DNA from: DATHWB01 sp035460965
GTDB taxonomy: Bacteria; Actinomycetota; Acidimicrobiia; Spongiisociales; ZC4RG35
DNA: 19,688 nucleotides
Assembly (NCBI GenBank): GCA_035460965.1
Contig: DATHWB010000041.1
Location: 1-19,688, forward strand
Reading direction: 5' to 3'
The translations under genes were made by a program, and so were the position numbers. Of this stretch, positions 1 to 6,282 are shown in pieces. Below the pieces are notes generated by a model. That model was not told where the DNA came from and did not search any database. It saw nothing but the letters and a program-made list of their open reading frames with translations. The first letter of the stretch is position 1. Every line of letters begins with the position of its first letter.

Positions 1-2
1 GG

Positions 3-770
3 ATGCGATCCAGGGAGGAGTACGAGGAGGTCATGCGGTTGGTGGCCGACGGCCACGACGACTCGCAGATCTCCCGCGCCACGGGAATCTCCCGGACGAC
101 GGTGCGCGGGTGGCGCCGGGGAACGCAGCGGACCGCAGACCGGTCAAGTGGGAGATGCGGCGGAGGTTGCGGCTCGCGTGAACACGCCGCCGAAATAGGA
201 GACATCTATGTATATCTCCTCGGCCAGTACCTCGGCGACGGAATGCTCAGTGCTTACCCGCGATCGGTCTATCGGCTCAGAATCGTCTGCACCGCTACTT
301 ACCCGCGCATCATCGAAGAACTGACGGGTGCGATGATGGCCGTCCGAGGATCGGAACGGGTGGCGTTGTACGACCGGGGAGGAGACGTCGAAGTCTCTGC
401 CTACTGGAAACACTGGGTCTGCCTGTTCCCGCAGCACGGTCCTGGACCCAAGTGGAAGCGCCCGATCCAACTCGAAGACTGGCAGCAGGGGCTGGTTGAC
501 TCCCATCCATGGCAGCTGCTGCGGGGGCTGATCCACTCCGACGGGTGTCGCCACGTCAACACCGTACGAAGACCGGTCGCAGGCGAGATCAAGGAATACC
601 GCTACAGCCGATACATGTTCACCAACGCGTCGGACGACATCCTGGCGCTCTTCACGGGAGCGTGCGACACGGTCGGAGTCCACTGGACGCGAACCAGCGA
701 GCGCAACGTGGCGGTCTCCCGGCGTGCCGACGTCGCACGAATGGACGAGTACATCGGGCCCAAGGAGTAG
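3..770 (+). CDS. HTH plus LAGLIDADG homing-endonuclease-like protein (5' end possibly truncated by window)
   Basis: Residues about 11-40 form a helix-turn-helix (SQISRATGISRTTVRGWRRG), followed by a Gly/Cys-rich linker (RCGGGC). Two LAGLIDADG-type motifs follow: YLLGQYLGDG at 71-80 with acidic D79, and LLRGLIHSDG at 172-181 with D180. The segment FTNASDDILALF near 206-217 resembles the stretch after the second motif in single-chain LAGLIDADG proteins. Two motifs in 255 residues imply a monomeric pseudo-dimer. Family knowledge: such proteins cut long DNA sites or act as maturases or regulators; the added HTH suggests DNA binding. No intron or intein is visible, so it would be free-standing. 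The ATG at base 3 is the first visible start, but the frame may continue left of the window. It ends 18 nt before a tRNA-Leu gene, whose promoter must lie in or just after its 3' end. Fold is well supported; activity is inferred. Confidence 0.75.
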   Translation: MRSREEYEEVMRLVADGHDDSQISRATGISRTTVRGWRRGTQRTADRSSGRCGGGCGSREHAAEIGDIYVYLLGQYLGDGMLSAYPRSVYRLRIVCTATYPRIIEELTGAMMAVRGSERVALYDRGGDVEVSAYWKHWVCLFPQHGPGPKWKRPIQLEDWQQGLVDSHPWQLLRGLIHSDGCRHVNTVRRPVAGEIKEYRYSRYMFTNASDDILALFTGACDTVGVHWTRTSERNVAVSRRADVARMDEYIGPKE

Positions 771-773
771 CGG

Positions 774-779
774 TAACGT
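774..779 (+). promoter_or_regulatory. Candidate -10 box for tRNA-Leu (TAACGT)
   Basis: TAACGT lies between the stop codon of the LAGLIDADG gene and the tRNA, with 9 nt before the mature 5' end. If used, the 5' leader would be only a few nucleotides and the -35 region would sit inside the upstream coding sequence. I see no convincing -35 match. Confidence 0.35.
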
Positions 780-788
780 TCGGCCCAG

Positions 789-872
789 GCCGCAGTGCTG
801 GAACTGGCAGACAGGATGGTCTCAAACACCATTGTCCGGAAGGGCGTGTGGGTTCGAATCCCACCTGCGGCA
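789..872 (+). tRNA. tRNA-Leu (anticodon CAA)
   Basis: The acceptor stem GCCGCAG (789-795) pairs perfectly with CTGCGGC (865-871), with discriminator A872. The anticodon stem ATGGT/ACCAT (816-820/828-832) closes the loop CTCAAAC, giving anticodon CAA at 823-825, which reads UUG. A long variable arm (GTCC-GGAA-GGGC) marks a class II tRNA, as expected for Leu. The T arm GTGGG-TTCGAAT-CCCAC is canonical. The 3' CCA is not encoded (CAA follows the discriminator), so it must be added by the CCA-adding enzyme. Confidence 0.95.
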
Positions 873-903
873 CAATCCCGGGCCCACAGACCCATGGACG
901 GTA

Positions 904-943
904 GGGTCCGGCACGCGACGGCCACCGGACCGGACCCATCTTT
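904..943 (+). terminator. Hairpin plus short T-run after tRNA-Leu
   Basis: GGGTCCGG (904-911) pairs perfectly with CCGGACCC (930-937) across an 18-nt loop and is followed by ATCTTT. Its position 31 nt after the tRNA suggests a transcription terminator. The T-run is short, so termination may be only partial. Confidence 0.5.
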
Positions 944-972
944 GCCGCATCCCCCACTCCCCCCACTCCCTG

Positions 973-1019
973 GCTGAGATGACCGGTCACCAACACGGTG
1001 GCCGTCGCACTTTCTCAGC
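973..1019. terminator. Two-part stem-loop between tRNA-Leu and trpA (bidirectional terminator candidate)
   Basis: An outer stem GCTGAGA/TCTCAGC (973-979/1013-1019) encloses an inner stem CGGTCACC/GGTGGCCG (984-991/997-1004) with loop AACAC. The inner stem has one G-U pair read on the plus strand and one A-C mismatch on the minus strand. It lies exactly where the convergent tRNA and trp transcripts would meet. No strong T-run is present on either strand. Confidence 0.45.
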
Positions 1020-1028
1020 ACCGAGGGA

Positions 1029-1832
1029 TCAGGAGCGGAGCGCGGCGGCGACCTCCTCGACCGCTGTGGCCAAACTGGCCGCAGCCTCCGACGGATCCGA
1101 CGCTTCCAGTACCCGGCGCACCAGCGCGGTCCCCACGATGATCCCGTCACCCACCGCCGCGGCCGCTCGCGCCTGTGCCGGCGTCGAGATCCCGACGCCG
1201 AACACGATCGGGGCATCGGTGACCGCCCTGATGCGCTCGGCCAACGACACGACATGAGAACTGGCTTCGCCCCGCTCCCCCGTCACGCCCACCTCCGCCA
1301 CCGCGTAGATGAACACGGGTTCGGCGGCAGCCACCGCCCGAATCCGGGAGTCGTCCGACGTCGGCGCCACGAACAGGACCGTGCCCAGACCGTGCCGCCC
1401 CGCCGCCTTCATCACCGGACCGGCCTCGTCCACCGGCAGATCGGGCACGATGACCCCGTCGACACCGGCGTCAGCCAGCGCGCCGCAGAACCAGTCCACG
1501 CCCCGCCGAAACACCGGGTTCGCGTACGTCATCGCCAGGCACGGCAGCCGGGTCGACGACACGATCTCGCCCGCCAGCCCCAGTGCCACATCCAGAGTGG
1601 TCCCGGCCGCCAGCGCCCGCTCACTGCCCTGCTGGATGACGGGACCGTCCATCAGCGGGTCCGAGTACGGGATCCCGATCTCGAAGCCGTCCGACCCCGC
1701 TCGCGCCATCGCCTCGAACAGACCCACCGAGTCGGCCGGGGACGGCAAGCCGGCGGTCAGGTACGGCAGGAAGGCCGCCCTGCCCTCCGCACGGGTCGCC
1801 TGGAACATCGCCCGCAGGCGATCGGCTCCCAT
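1029..1832 (-). CDS. trpA: Tryptophan synthase alpha subunit
   Basis: This 267-residue TIM barrel cleaves indole-3-glycerol phosphate to indole and glyceraldehyde 3-phosphate; indole is channelled to TrpB. The signature FEIGIPYSDPLMDGPVIQ carries the two catalytic acids, E51 and D62 (E49 and D60 in the enteric enzyme). Also visible are the N-terminal LPYLTAGLP, YANPVFRRG, GVIVPDLP, VGVTGER and the C-terminal phosphate-binding GVGISTPAQ and GTALVRR. The start was chosen at the ATG sharing one base with the trpB stop (TGATG), with a GGAAGG Shine-Dalgarno just upstream; an in-frame opening extends far into trpB but is only its shadow. It is the last gene of the trpCFBA operon and ends about 10 bases before a hairpin facing the tRNA-Leu side. 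Length is typical and nothing is missing. Confidence 0.97.
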   Translation of the reverse strand: MGADRLRAMFQATRAEGRAAFLPYLTAGLPSPADSVGLFEAMARAGSDGFEIGIPYSDPLMDGPVIQQGSERALAAGTTLDVALGLAGEIVSSTRLPCLAMTYANPVFRRGVDWFCGALADAGVDGVIVPDLPVDEAGPVMKAAGRHGLGTVLFVAPTSDDSRIRAVAAAEPVFIYAVAEVGVTGERGEASSHVVSLAERIRAVTDAPIVFGVGISTPAQARAAAAVGDGIIVGTALVRRVLEASDPSEAAASLATAVEEVAAALRS

Positions 1833-3016
1833 CACTTCGCCTTCCGGTGGGCGGCGATCTGCTCCACATCCTTGTCGCCGCGGCCGGACACGTTCAACAG
1901 GACCGTCTTCCCGGCGAGCGACGCCGCCTCCCGAGCGATCCACGCCACCGCATGGGCGCTCTCCAGCGCCGGGATGATTCCCTCCGTACGGGCGAGCAGC
2001 TCCACGCCCTCCAGCGCCTCGGCGTCGGTCACCGACTCGTAGCGGGCCAGGCCCAGCTGGTGGAAGAAGGCGTGCTCGGGACCGACGCCCGGATAGTCGA
2101 GCCCGGCGGAGATCGAATGCGCCTCCAACACCTGGCCGTCCTCGTCCTGCAGCATGTAGGTGCGGCTTCCGTGCAGCACTCCCGGTGAACCGGCACCGAT
2201 CGAAGCGCCGTGCTTCCCGGTCTCGATTCCGTATCCGGCCGCCTCGACGCCCACCAGTTCGATCCCGAGTCCCGCCAGCGGATAGAAGAGACCCATGGCG
2301 TTCGACCCGCCGCCGACACATGCCACGGCCACGTCTGGGAGGGCTCCCTCCATCTGGGCGAGCACCTCCTCGCCGATCACCTTCTGGAACTCCCGGACCA
2401 TCCAGGGGAACGGATGCGGCCCGACGACCGACCCGATGATGTAGTGCGAGGTCTCCACCGTCGCCACCCAGTTCCGCATCGCCTCGCTGACTGCATCCTT
2501 CAACGTTCCCGCCCCGGACGACACCGGGATCACATTCGTCCCCAGGATCTCCATACGCATCACGTTGAGTGCCTGCCGCTCGATGTCGACGGTTCCCATG
2601 AACACGTCGCACTCCAGGCCGAAGAATGCAGCGGCGGTCGCCGTCGCCACGCCGTGCTGGCCGGCGCCGGTCTCGGCGATCAGCCGGGGCTTGCCCATTC
2701 GCTTGGCGAGCAGCCCCTGCCCGATGGCGTTGTTGATCTTGTGGGCGCCGGTGTGCGCCAGATCCTCCCGCTTCAACACCACCCGCACCCCCAACTTCTC
2801 GGAGAGGCGGGGAGCATCGTGCAGCGGGGTGGGGCGACCCACGAAGTCACGCAGCACCGTTCGGAACTCGTCGGTGAACTGCGGATCCGACCAGGCGTCG
2901 CGGAAGGCCTCGTCCAGTTCGGCCAGGGCAGGCATCAGCGTCTCAGGCGCGAAGGTCCCCCCGAACTCGCCGAAGCGGCCGTGATCGTCGGGTCGGTCCA
3001 ACCGTGCGGTACTCAT
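1832..3016 (-). CDS. trpB: Tryptophan synthase beta subunit
   Basis: This 394-residue PLP enzyme joins indole to serine to make tryptophan. The PLP lysine is K93 in HTGAHKINNAIGQ; E115 lies in AETGAGQHG; the phosphate-binding loop GGGSNA is at 235-240; and SGRGDKD near 377-383 lines the cofactor site. The N-terminal GRFGEFGGTFAPETLMPAL is typical of the TrpB1 form that partners TrpA. A GGGAGG ribosome site lies 10 nt before the ATG. The ATG overlaps the trpF stop by four bases (ATGA) and the stop shares a base with the trpA start, so TrpB and TrpA should be made in coupled, near-equal amounts. No truncation or odd residue was seen. Confidence 0.98.
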   Translation of the reverse strand: MSTARLDRPDDHGRFGEFGGTFAPETLMPALAELDEAFRDAWSDPQFTDEFRTVLRDFVGRPTPLHDAPRLSEKLGVRVVLKREDLAHTGAHKINNAIGQGLLAKRMGKPRLIAETGAGQHGVATATAAAFFGLECDVFMGTVDIERQALNVMRMEILGTNVIPVSSGAGTLKDAVSEAMRNWVATVETSHYIIGSVVGPHPFPWMVREFQKVIGEEVLAQMEGALPDVAVACVGGGSNAMGLFYPLAGLGIELVGVEAAGYGIETGKHGASIGAGSPGVLHGSRTYMLQDEDGQVLEAHSISAGLDYPGVGPEHAFFHQLGLARYESVTDAEALEGVELLARTEGIIPALESAHAVAWIAREAASLAGKTVLLNVSGRGDKDVEQIAAHRKAK

Positions 3017-3615
3017 GCGTGCTTCGCCTCCCGGACGAACGCCGTGATCAGGTCGTGGTCCTTCTGACCGGGCGCGGACTCTAGGCGGCTCGACGCATCC
3101 ACTCCCCAGGGCCGAAACGCGGCTATCGCCTCGGCCACGTTCGACGGATCGAGGCCGCCCGCCATCACCCAGTCCCGGTCGATCTCCGGCAGCAGACTCC
3201 CGTCGAACCGCACACCGGTACCGCCGTGGAAGCCAGGAACGTGAGTGTCCAGCAACGGGATCTGACCCTCCGGGACGATCGAGAGGTCCAGGTCCTCGGT
3301 CACCGGCAGTGGACGGAGCACCTGGAGGCCGGCCCGACGGGCGGCGGCCGCCGCCGCCCCCGCATCCGCTCCGTGCGGCTGCACGCCGGAAGCGCCCGTG
3401 TAGTCGATCAGGTCGAGGATCTCGGTGGCGGAAGCGCCGACCGTCACGAGGAAGGAAGGCAGGTCGGCGTCGGCGATGAGACGCGCCGCCAGGTCAGGTC
3501 GGACCGACCGGGGCGACTCCTGGGACAGCACGAAGCCGATCGCATCCGCCCCGGCCTCCGTTGCGGCACGCACGTCGGCCGGGGTCCGCAGTCCGCAGAT
3601 CTTGACCCAGGTCAC
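3013..3615 (-). CDS. trpF: Phosphoribosylanthranilate isomerase
   Basis: This 200-residue TIM barrel performs the Amadori rearrangement of phosphoribosylanthranilate in tryptophan synthesis. The general base is C7 in VKICGL and the general acid D123 in LLDTHVPG; GFHGGTG and MAGGLDPSNV form phosphate loops, and the C-terminus has SSRLESAPGQKD. Two positions differ from the common family pattern: VQPHG at 78-82, where QLHG is usual, and DASSRLE, where DVSSGVE is usual. Translation begins at a GTG overlapping the trpC stop by four bases (GTGA), and its stop overlaps the trpB ATG by four, so it is fully embedded in the operon. Many actinobacteria such as Mycobacterium and Streptomyces lack trpF and use PriA, so a dedicated gene is a useful lineage clue. 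Confidence 0.95.
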   Translation of the reverse strand: MTWVKICGLRTPADVRAATEAGADAIGFVLSQESPRSVRPDLAARLIADADLPSFLVTVGASATEILDLIDYTGASGVQPHGADAGAAAAAARRAGLQVLRPLPVTEDLDLSIVPEGQIPLLDTHVPGFHGGTGVRFDGSLLPEIDRDWVMAGGLDPSNVAEAIAAFRPWGVDASSRLESAPGQKDHDLITAFVREAKHA

Positions 3616-4376
3616 GAGACCCGCAGTTCGCCGATCGCCGCCACCGGGTCACCGGATCGCACCAGGCTCTCGCCCACCAACACCGCGTGATACCCGGCCC
3701 GGCGCATGCGCTCGGCGTCCGCCCCCGTGAAGATCCCGGATTCGGCGACCGCCACCTCGACTCCAGACAGCAGCGCCCCGACGCGCTCGCTCGTGGCCAG
3801 GTCGACCTCGAAGGTGGTCAGATCCCGGTTGTTCACCCCGACGATCGACGGGGACACCGCCAGCGCCCGGTAGGCCTCGGCCTCGGTGTGCACCTCGACG
3901 AGTACCTCCAGCCCGGCGGACGTCGCCGTGCCATGGAGATGCGCCAACTGCTCGTCGGACAGCAGCGCCGCGATCAGCAGCACCGCGTCCGCCCCGATCG
4001 CCCTCGCCTCCCAGACCTGGGAATCGTCGAGCGTGAAGTCCTTGCGAAGCACGGGAACGTCGACGGTGGCCCGGACCGCCACCAGGTCGTCATCCGATCC
4101 ATCGAAGTGGTCCGGTTCTGTGAGGACGGAGATCGCCGCCGCCCCGCCCGCCTGGTACTCCTTCGCCCGGGTAGCGGGGTCGAGTCCCGCCGCCAGCACC
4201 CCCCGCGACGGCGAGCGCCGCTTGATCTCGGCGATCACCGTGAGGCGGTCGTCGGTGAGAGACTGGCGAAGCGAACGTACCGGAGGAAGATCAGCGGCCC
4301 GCGCACGAAACTCGCCTGTGCGGTCACGGATCGATTCGATCCGCCGGCGGGTGCTCGCCACGATCGGTTCCAGCAT
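3612..4376 (-). CDS. trpC: Indole-3-glycerol phosphate synthase
   Basis: This 254-residue TIM barrel closes the indole ring by decarboxylating CdRP. All expected catalytic residues are visible from the ATG at 4376: E50 and K52 in AEIKRRSPSRG, K112 in VLRKDF, E161 in VEVH, N182 in VNNRDL and E212 in AESGI. The phosphate loop is near the C-terminus (AVLVGESLVR). A GTG at 4403 would add nine residues, but a -10 box TACGAT lies 7 nt before the ATG and would be inside that extension, so I favour a leaderless ATG start. It is the first gene of trpCFBA; its stop overlaps the trpF GTG by four bases. It is divergent from the GH13 gene, with a palindrome in the shared promoter region. Confidence 0.95.
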   Translation of the reverse strand: MLEPIVASTRRRIESIRDRTGEFRARAADLPPVRSLRQSLTDDRLTVIAEIKRRSPSRGVLAAGLDPATRAKEYQAGGAAAISVLTEPDHFDGSDDDLVAVRATVDVPVLRKDFTLDDSQVWEARAIGADAVLLIAALLSDEQLAHLHGTATSAGLEVLVEVHTEAEAYRALAVSPSIVGVNNRDLTTFEVDLATSERVGALLSGVEVAVAESGIFTGADAERMRRAGYHAVLVGESLVRSGDPVAAIGELRVS

Positions 4377-4383
4377 CGGATCG

Positions 4384-4389
4384 ATCGTA
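4384..4389 (-). promoter_or_regulatory. -10 box of the trpCFBA operon (TACGAT)
   Basis: Read on the minus strand, TACGAT is followed by 7 nt and then the trpC ATG, placing the predicted transcription start at or beside the start codon (leaderless). No clear -35 was found. Confidence 0.55.
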
Positions 4390-4418
4390 CGCCCCCGAAC
4401 CACCCTTCCCGAAACCGA

Positions 4419-4434
4419 CGTTCCGGTCGGAACG
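4419..4434. promoter_or_regulatory. 16-bp palindrome in the trpC/GH13 divergent promoter region (operator candidate)
   Basis: CGTTCCG-GT-CGGAACG is a perfect 7-bp inverted repeat with a 2-bp centre. It starts one base 3' of the GH13 candidate -35 (4415-4420, CCGACG) and ends three bases before the -10, and lies 30 bp upstream of the trpC -10. This placement suits a dimeric repressor (LacI-family operators have similar symmetric forms), but no regulator gene is adjacent. The regulator's identity is unknown. Confidence 0.45.
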
Positions 4435-4437
4435 GTC

Positions 4438-4443
4438 CATACT
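4438..4443 (+). promoter_or_regulatory. -10 box of the GH13 gene (CATACT)
   Basis: CATACT is followed by exactly 6 nt and then the ATG at 4450, predicting a leaderless mRNA. A weak -35 candidate, CCGACG, sits 17 nt upstream and abuts the palindrome. Confidence 0.5.
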
Positions 4444-4449
4444 CGCCAT

Positions 4450-6072
4450 ATGTCCCGGACGTACCCGTGGTGGCGGCACGCAGCCGTGTATCAGGTCTAC
4501 ATCCGATCGTTCGCAGACGGCAACGGTGACGGGACAGGGGACATCGCCGGGCTCAGGTCGAGGCTCCCCTACCTGCGAGGACTCGGTGTCGACGCCGTGT
4601 GGGTCAATCCCTGGTACGAGTCGCCCCTGCACGACGGCGGATACGACGTCGCCGACTACCGCCAGATCGACCCTCGCTTCGGAACGCTCGACGAGGCGAC
4701 CGAGTTCATCGCGGAAGCAGGACGCCAGGGAATCCGAGTGCTCGTCGACCTCGTCCCCAACCACACGTCCTGGGATCATCCGTGGTTCCGGGAGGCGCTG
4801 GCCGCCGGCCCCGGAAGCGAAGCCCGCCGCCGCTACCACTTCCTGCCCGGCCGCGGACGCGACGGTGAGCTGCCGCCAAACGACTGGCGCGCCGTGTTCG
4901 GAGGCTCGGCCTGGGAGCGGGTGGATGACGGCGAGTGGTATCTCCACCTGTTCGACGTCTCCCAGCCCGACCTCGACTGGACGCATCCGGAGGTGCGGGA
5001 CCACATGAGGGACGTCCTCCGCTTCTGGCTGGATCGGGGGGCGGCCGGGTTCCGGGTCGACGTGGCGTATGCCCTCACCAAGCACCCCGACTATCCCGAC
5101 GTCGGCGACGAAGGTGAGACCCGGCAGCGGGCGGGAGACCTCGCCAACCACCCGTACTGGGACCGGGACGACCTGCACGAGATCGTGCGCGACTGGCGGC
5201 GGATACTCGACGGGTACGCGGACACGATGATGGTGGCCGAGGCGTGGGTGACGGACTGGGAGCGGCTCGCCCGTTACGTGCGTCCCGACGAGTACCACCA
5301 GGCGTTCGACTTCGACTTCCTCGAGTCGCCTTGGGATCCAGCGGCGATGCGAGCGGCGGTCGAGCGGGCACTGGCCGGGGCCGGATCTGGTGGCTCGGTT
5401 CCCACCTGGGTCCTGTCCAACCACGACGTCGTTCGTCACGCCACCCGCTACGGGCTCCCCCAGGACGTCGTCGCCAAGGACTGGCTGCTGCGCGGTGATC
5501 GCGCCCTCCTCGACCCCGAACTCGGACTGCGGCGGGCGCGCGCCGCCGCGCTGCTGATGCTGGCACTGCCCGGCTCCGTCTATCTGTACCAGGGGGAGGA
5601 GCTGGGGCTGGGAGAGGTCCACGACCTCCCGCTCGACGTCCTCGACGACCCGATCTGGGTCCGCTCCGACCACACCGAGAAGGGACGCGACGGTTGCCGG
5701 GTTCCGATTCCCTGGACACCGAGCCGACCGTCCTTCGGATTCGGTGACGACGGGGCGTGGCTCCCGCAGCCCGACTGGTTCGGTCCGCTGGCGGTGGCGG
5801 CGCAGGAAGGGAAGGCCGGCTCGACGCTCGAGTTGTATCGGTCGGCGCTGCACCTTCGGCGGGAGTGGCTCGTCGAAGACGAGAAACTCGAGTGGCTCGA
5901 CCTCGGAGACGAGGTGCTGGCGTTCCGGCGCGGGTCGGATGTGGCATGCGTGGTCAACTTCGGAGCACACCCGGCCCCCCTCCCCGCAGGCGAAGTCCTC
6001 CTCACCAGCAACCCCCTCCTGACCAGCACCCCCCTCCCTCCCGACACCGCCGCCTGGATCCGCGTTTCTTAG
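4450..6072 (+). CDS. GH13 alpha-glucosidase / oligo-1,6-glucosidase family protein
   Basis: This 540-residue (beta/alpha)8 glycoside hydrolase has every GH13 signature: region I DLVPNH at 100-105; region II GFRVDV with nucleophile D204; region III VAEAW with acid/base E264; region IV SNHDV with D326. DGNGDGTGD at 23-31 matches the metal-binding loop of the oligo-1,6-glucosidase group. No signal peptide is visible, so it probably acts in the cytoplasm on imported malto- or isomalto-oligosaccharides. Val after the nucleophile is associated with alpha-1,6 action in GH13_31, so isomaltose-type substrates are possible, though actinobacterial relatives vary. The ATG is set by a -10 box 6 nt upstream and matches the usual N-terminus (WWRHAAVYQVYIRSFADG); the open frame continues left only as antisense of trpC. 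The stop codon lies inside the left inverted repeat of the downstream island, so the last residues may be element-derived. Confidence 0.93.
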   Translation: MSRTYPWWRHAAVYQVYIRSFADGNGDGTGDIAGLRSRLPYLRGLGVDAVWVNPWYESPLHDGGYDVADYRQIDPRFGTLDEATEFIAEAGRQGIRVLVDLVPNHTSWDHPWFREALAAGPGSEARRRYHFLPGRGRDGELPPNDWRAVFGGSAWERVDDGEWYLHLFDVSQPDLDWTHPEVRDHMRDVLRFWLDRGAAGFRVDVAYALTKHPDYPDVGDEGETRQRAGDLANHPYWDRDDLHEIVRDWRRILDGYADTMMVAEAWVTDWERLARYVRPDEYHQAFDFDFLESPWDPAAMRAAVERALAGAGSGGSVPTWVLSNHDVVRHATRYGLPQDVVAKDWLLRGDRALLDPELGLRRARAAALLMLALPGSVYLYQGEELGLGEVHDLPLDVLDDPIWVRSDHTEKGRDGCRVPIPWTPSRPSFGFGDDGAWLPQPDWFGPLAVAAQEGKAGSTLELYRSALHLRREWLVEDEKLEWLDLGDEVLAFRRGSDVACVVNFGAHPAPLPAGEVLLTSNPLLTSTPLPPDTAAWIRVS

Positions 6073-6104
6073 CGAACCAGCGCGTCAGAAGTGACGCGTC
6101 TAGA
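6066..6104 (+). repeat. Left 39-bp terminal inverted repeat
   Basis: It matches the reverse complement of 7203-7241 with two mismatches (6068 C/T and 6091 G/A). It starts with TTTCTTAGCGAACCAG and carries the palindrome CGCGTCA-GAAG-TGACGCG (6081-6098), then TCTAGA. It contains the TAG stop codon of the GH13 gene (6070-6072). Confidence 0.85.
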
Positions 6105-6140
6105 CACACAAAACGTGGTCGCCGGGCGCGGGCTGGTGCG

Positions 6141-6190
6141 GTTCTGTACCTCTGGACGCGTCATTCGTGACGCGTCCAGAGGTACAAAAC
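6141..6190. repeat. 50-nt near-perfect hairpin with TTCG loop inside the island
   Basis: A 19-bp perfect stem (6145-6163/6168-6186) closes on loop TTCG; one C-A mismatch and three more pairs (GTT/AAC) extend it to 6141-6190. The core CGCGTCA-TTCG-TGACGCG is the same palindrome as in both terminal repeats, and the right flank (TCCAGAGGTACAAAACG) resembles the flank of the left repeat (TCTAGACACACAAAACG). It lies 92 nt before the nuclease-like gene. It could be an operator, an RNA hairpin that blocks read-through from GH13, or a recombination site. Confidence 0.8.
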
Positions 6191-6282
6191 GGGCTGGGGG
6201 TCAGCCCGGCGAGGGGCTCGGGGCGGCGGGGACGCGTCGACACTCTTCACGCGGCCATGCAGATACGGCATCGTGCCCGCCG

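Noticed and set aside
1833..2612. In-frame upstream extension of trpA to 2612
   Set aside because: The extension is Arg/Gly-rich and overlaps trpB in another frame; the family N-terminus and the TGATG junction fix the start at 1832.
4377..4403. Alternative GTG start of trpC at 4403
   Set aside because: It would place the TACGAT -10 box inside the coding sequence and adds residues not typical of the family.
4324..5970. Long minus-strand open frame (about 548 codons) opposite the GH13 gene
   Set aside because: It is antisense to a gene with all GH13 catalytic motifs and has low-complexity Arg/Val/Pro composition with no recognisable domain; typical of high-GC shadow frames.
6091..6282. N-terminal extension of the DUF559 protein from ATG 6091
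   Set aside because: It would translate through the left terminal repeat and the 50-nt hairpin; the domain begins directly after GTG 6283.
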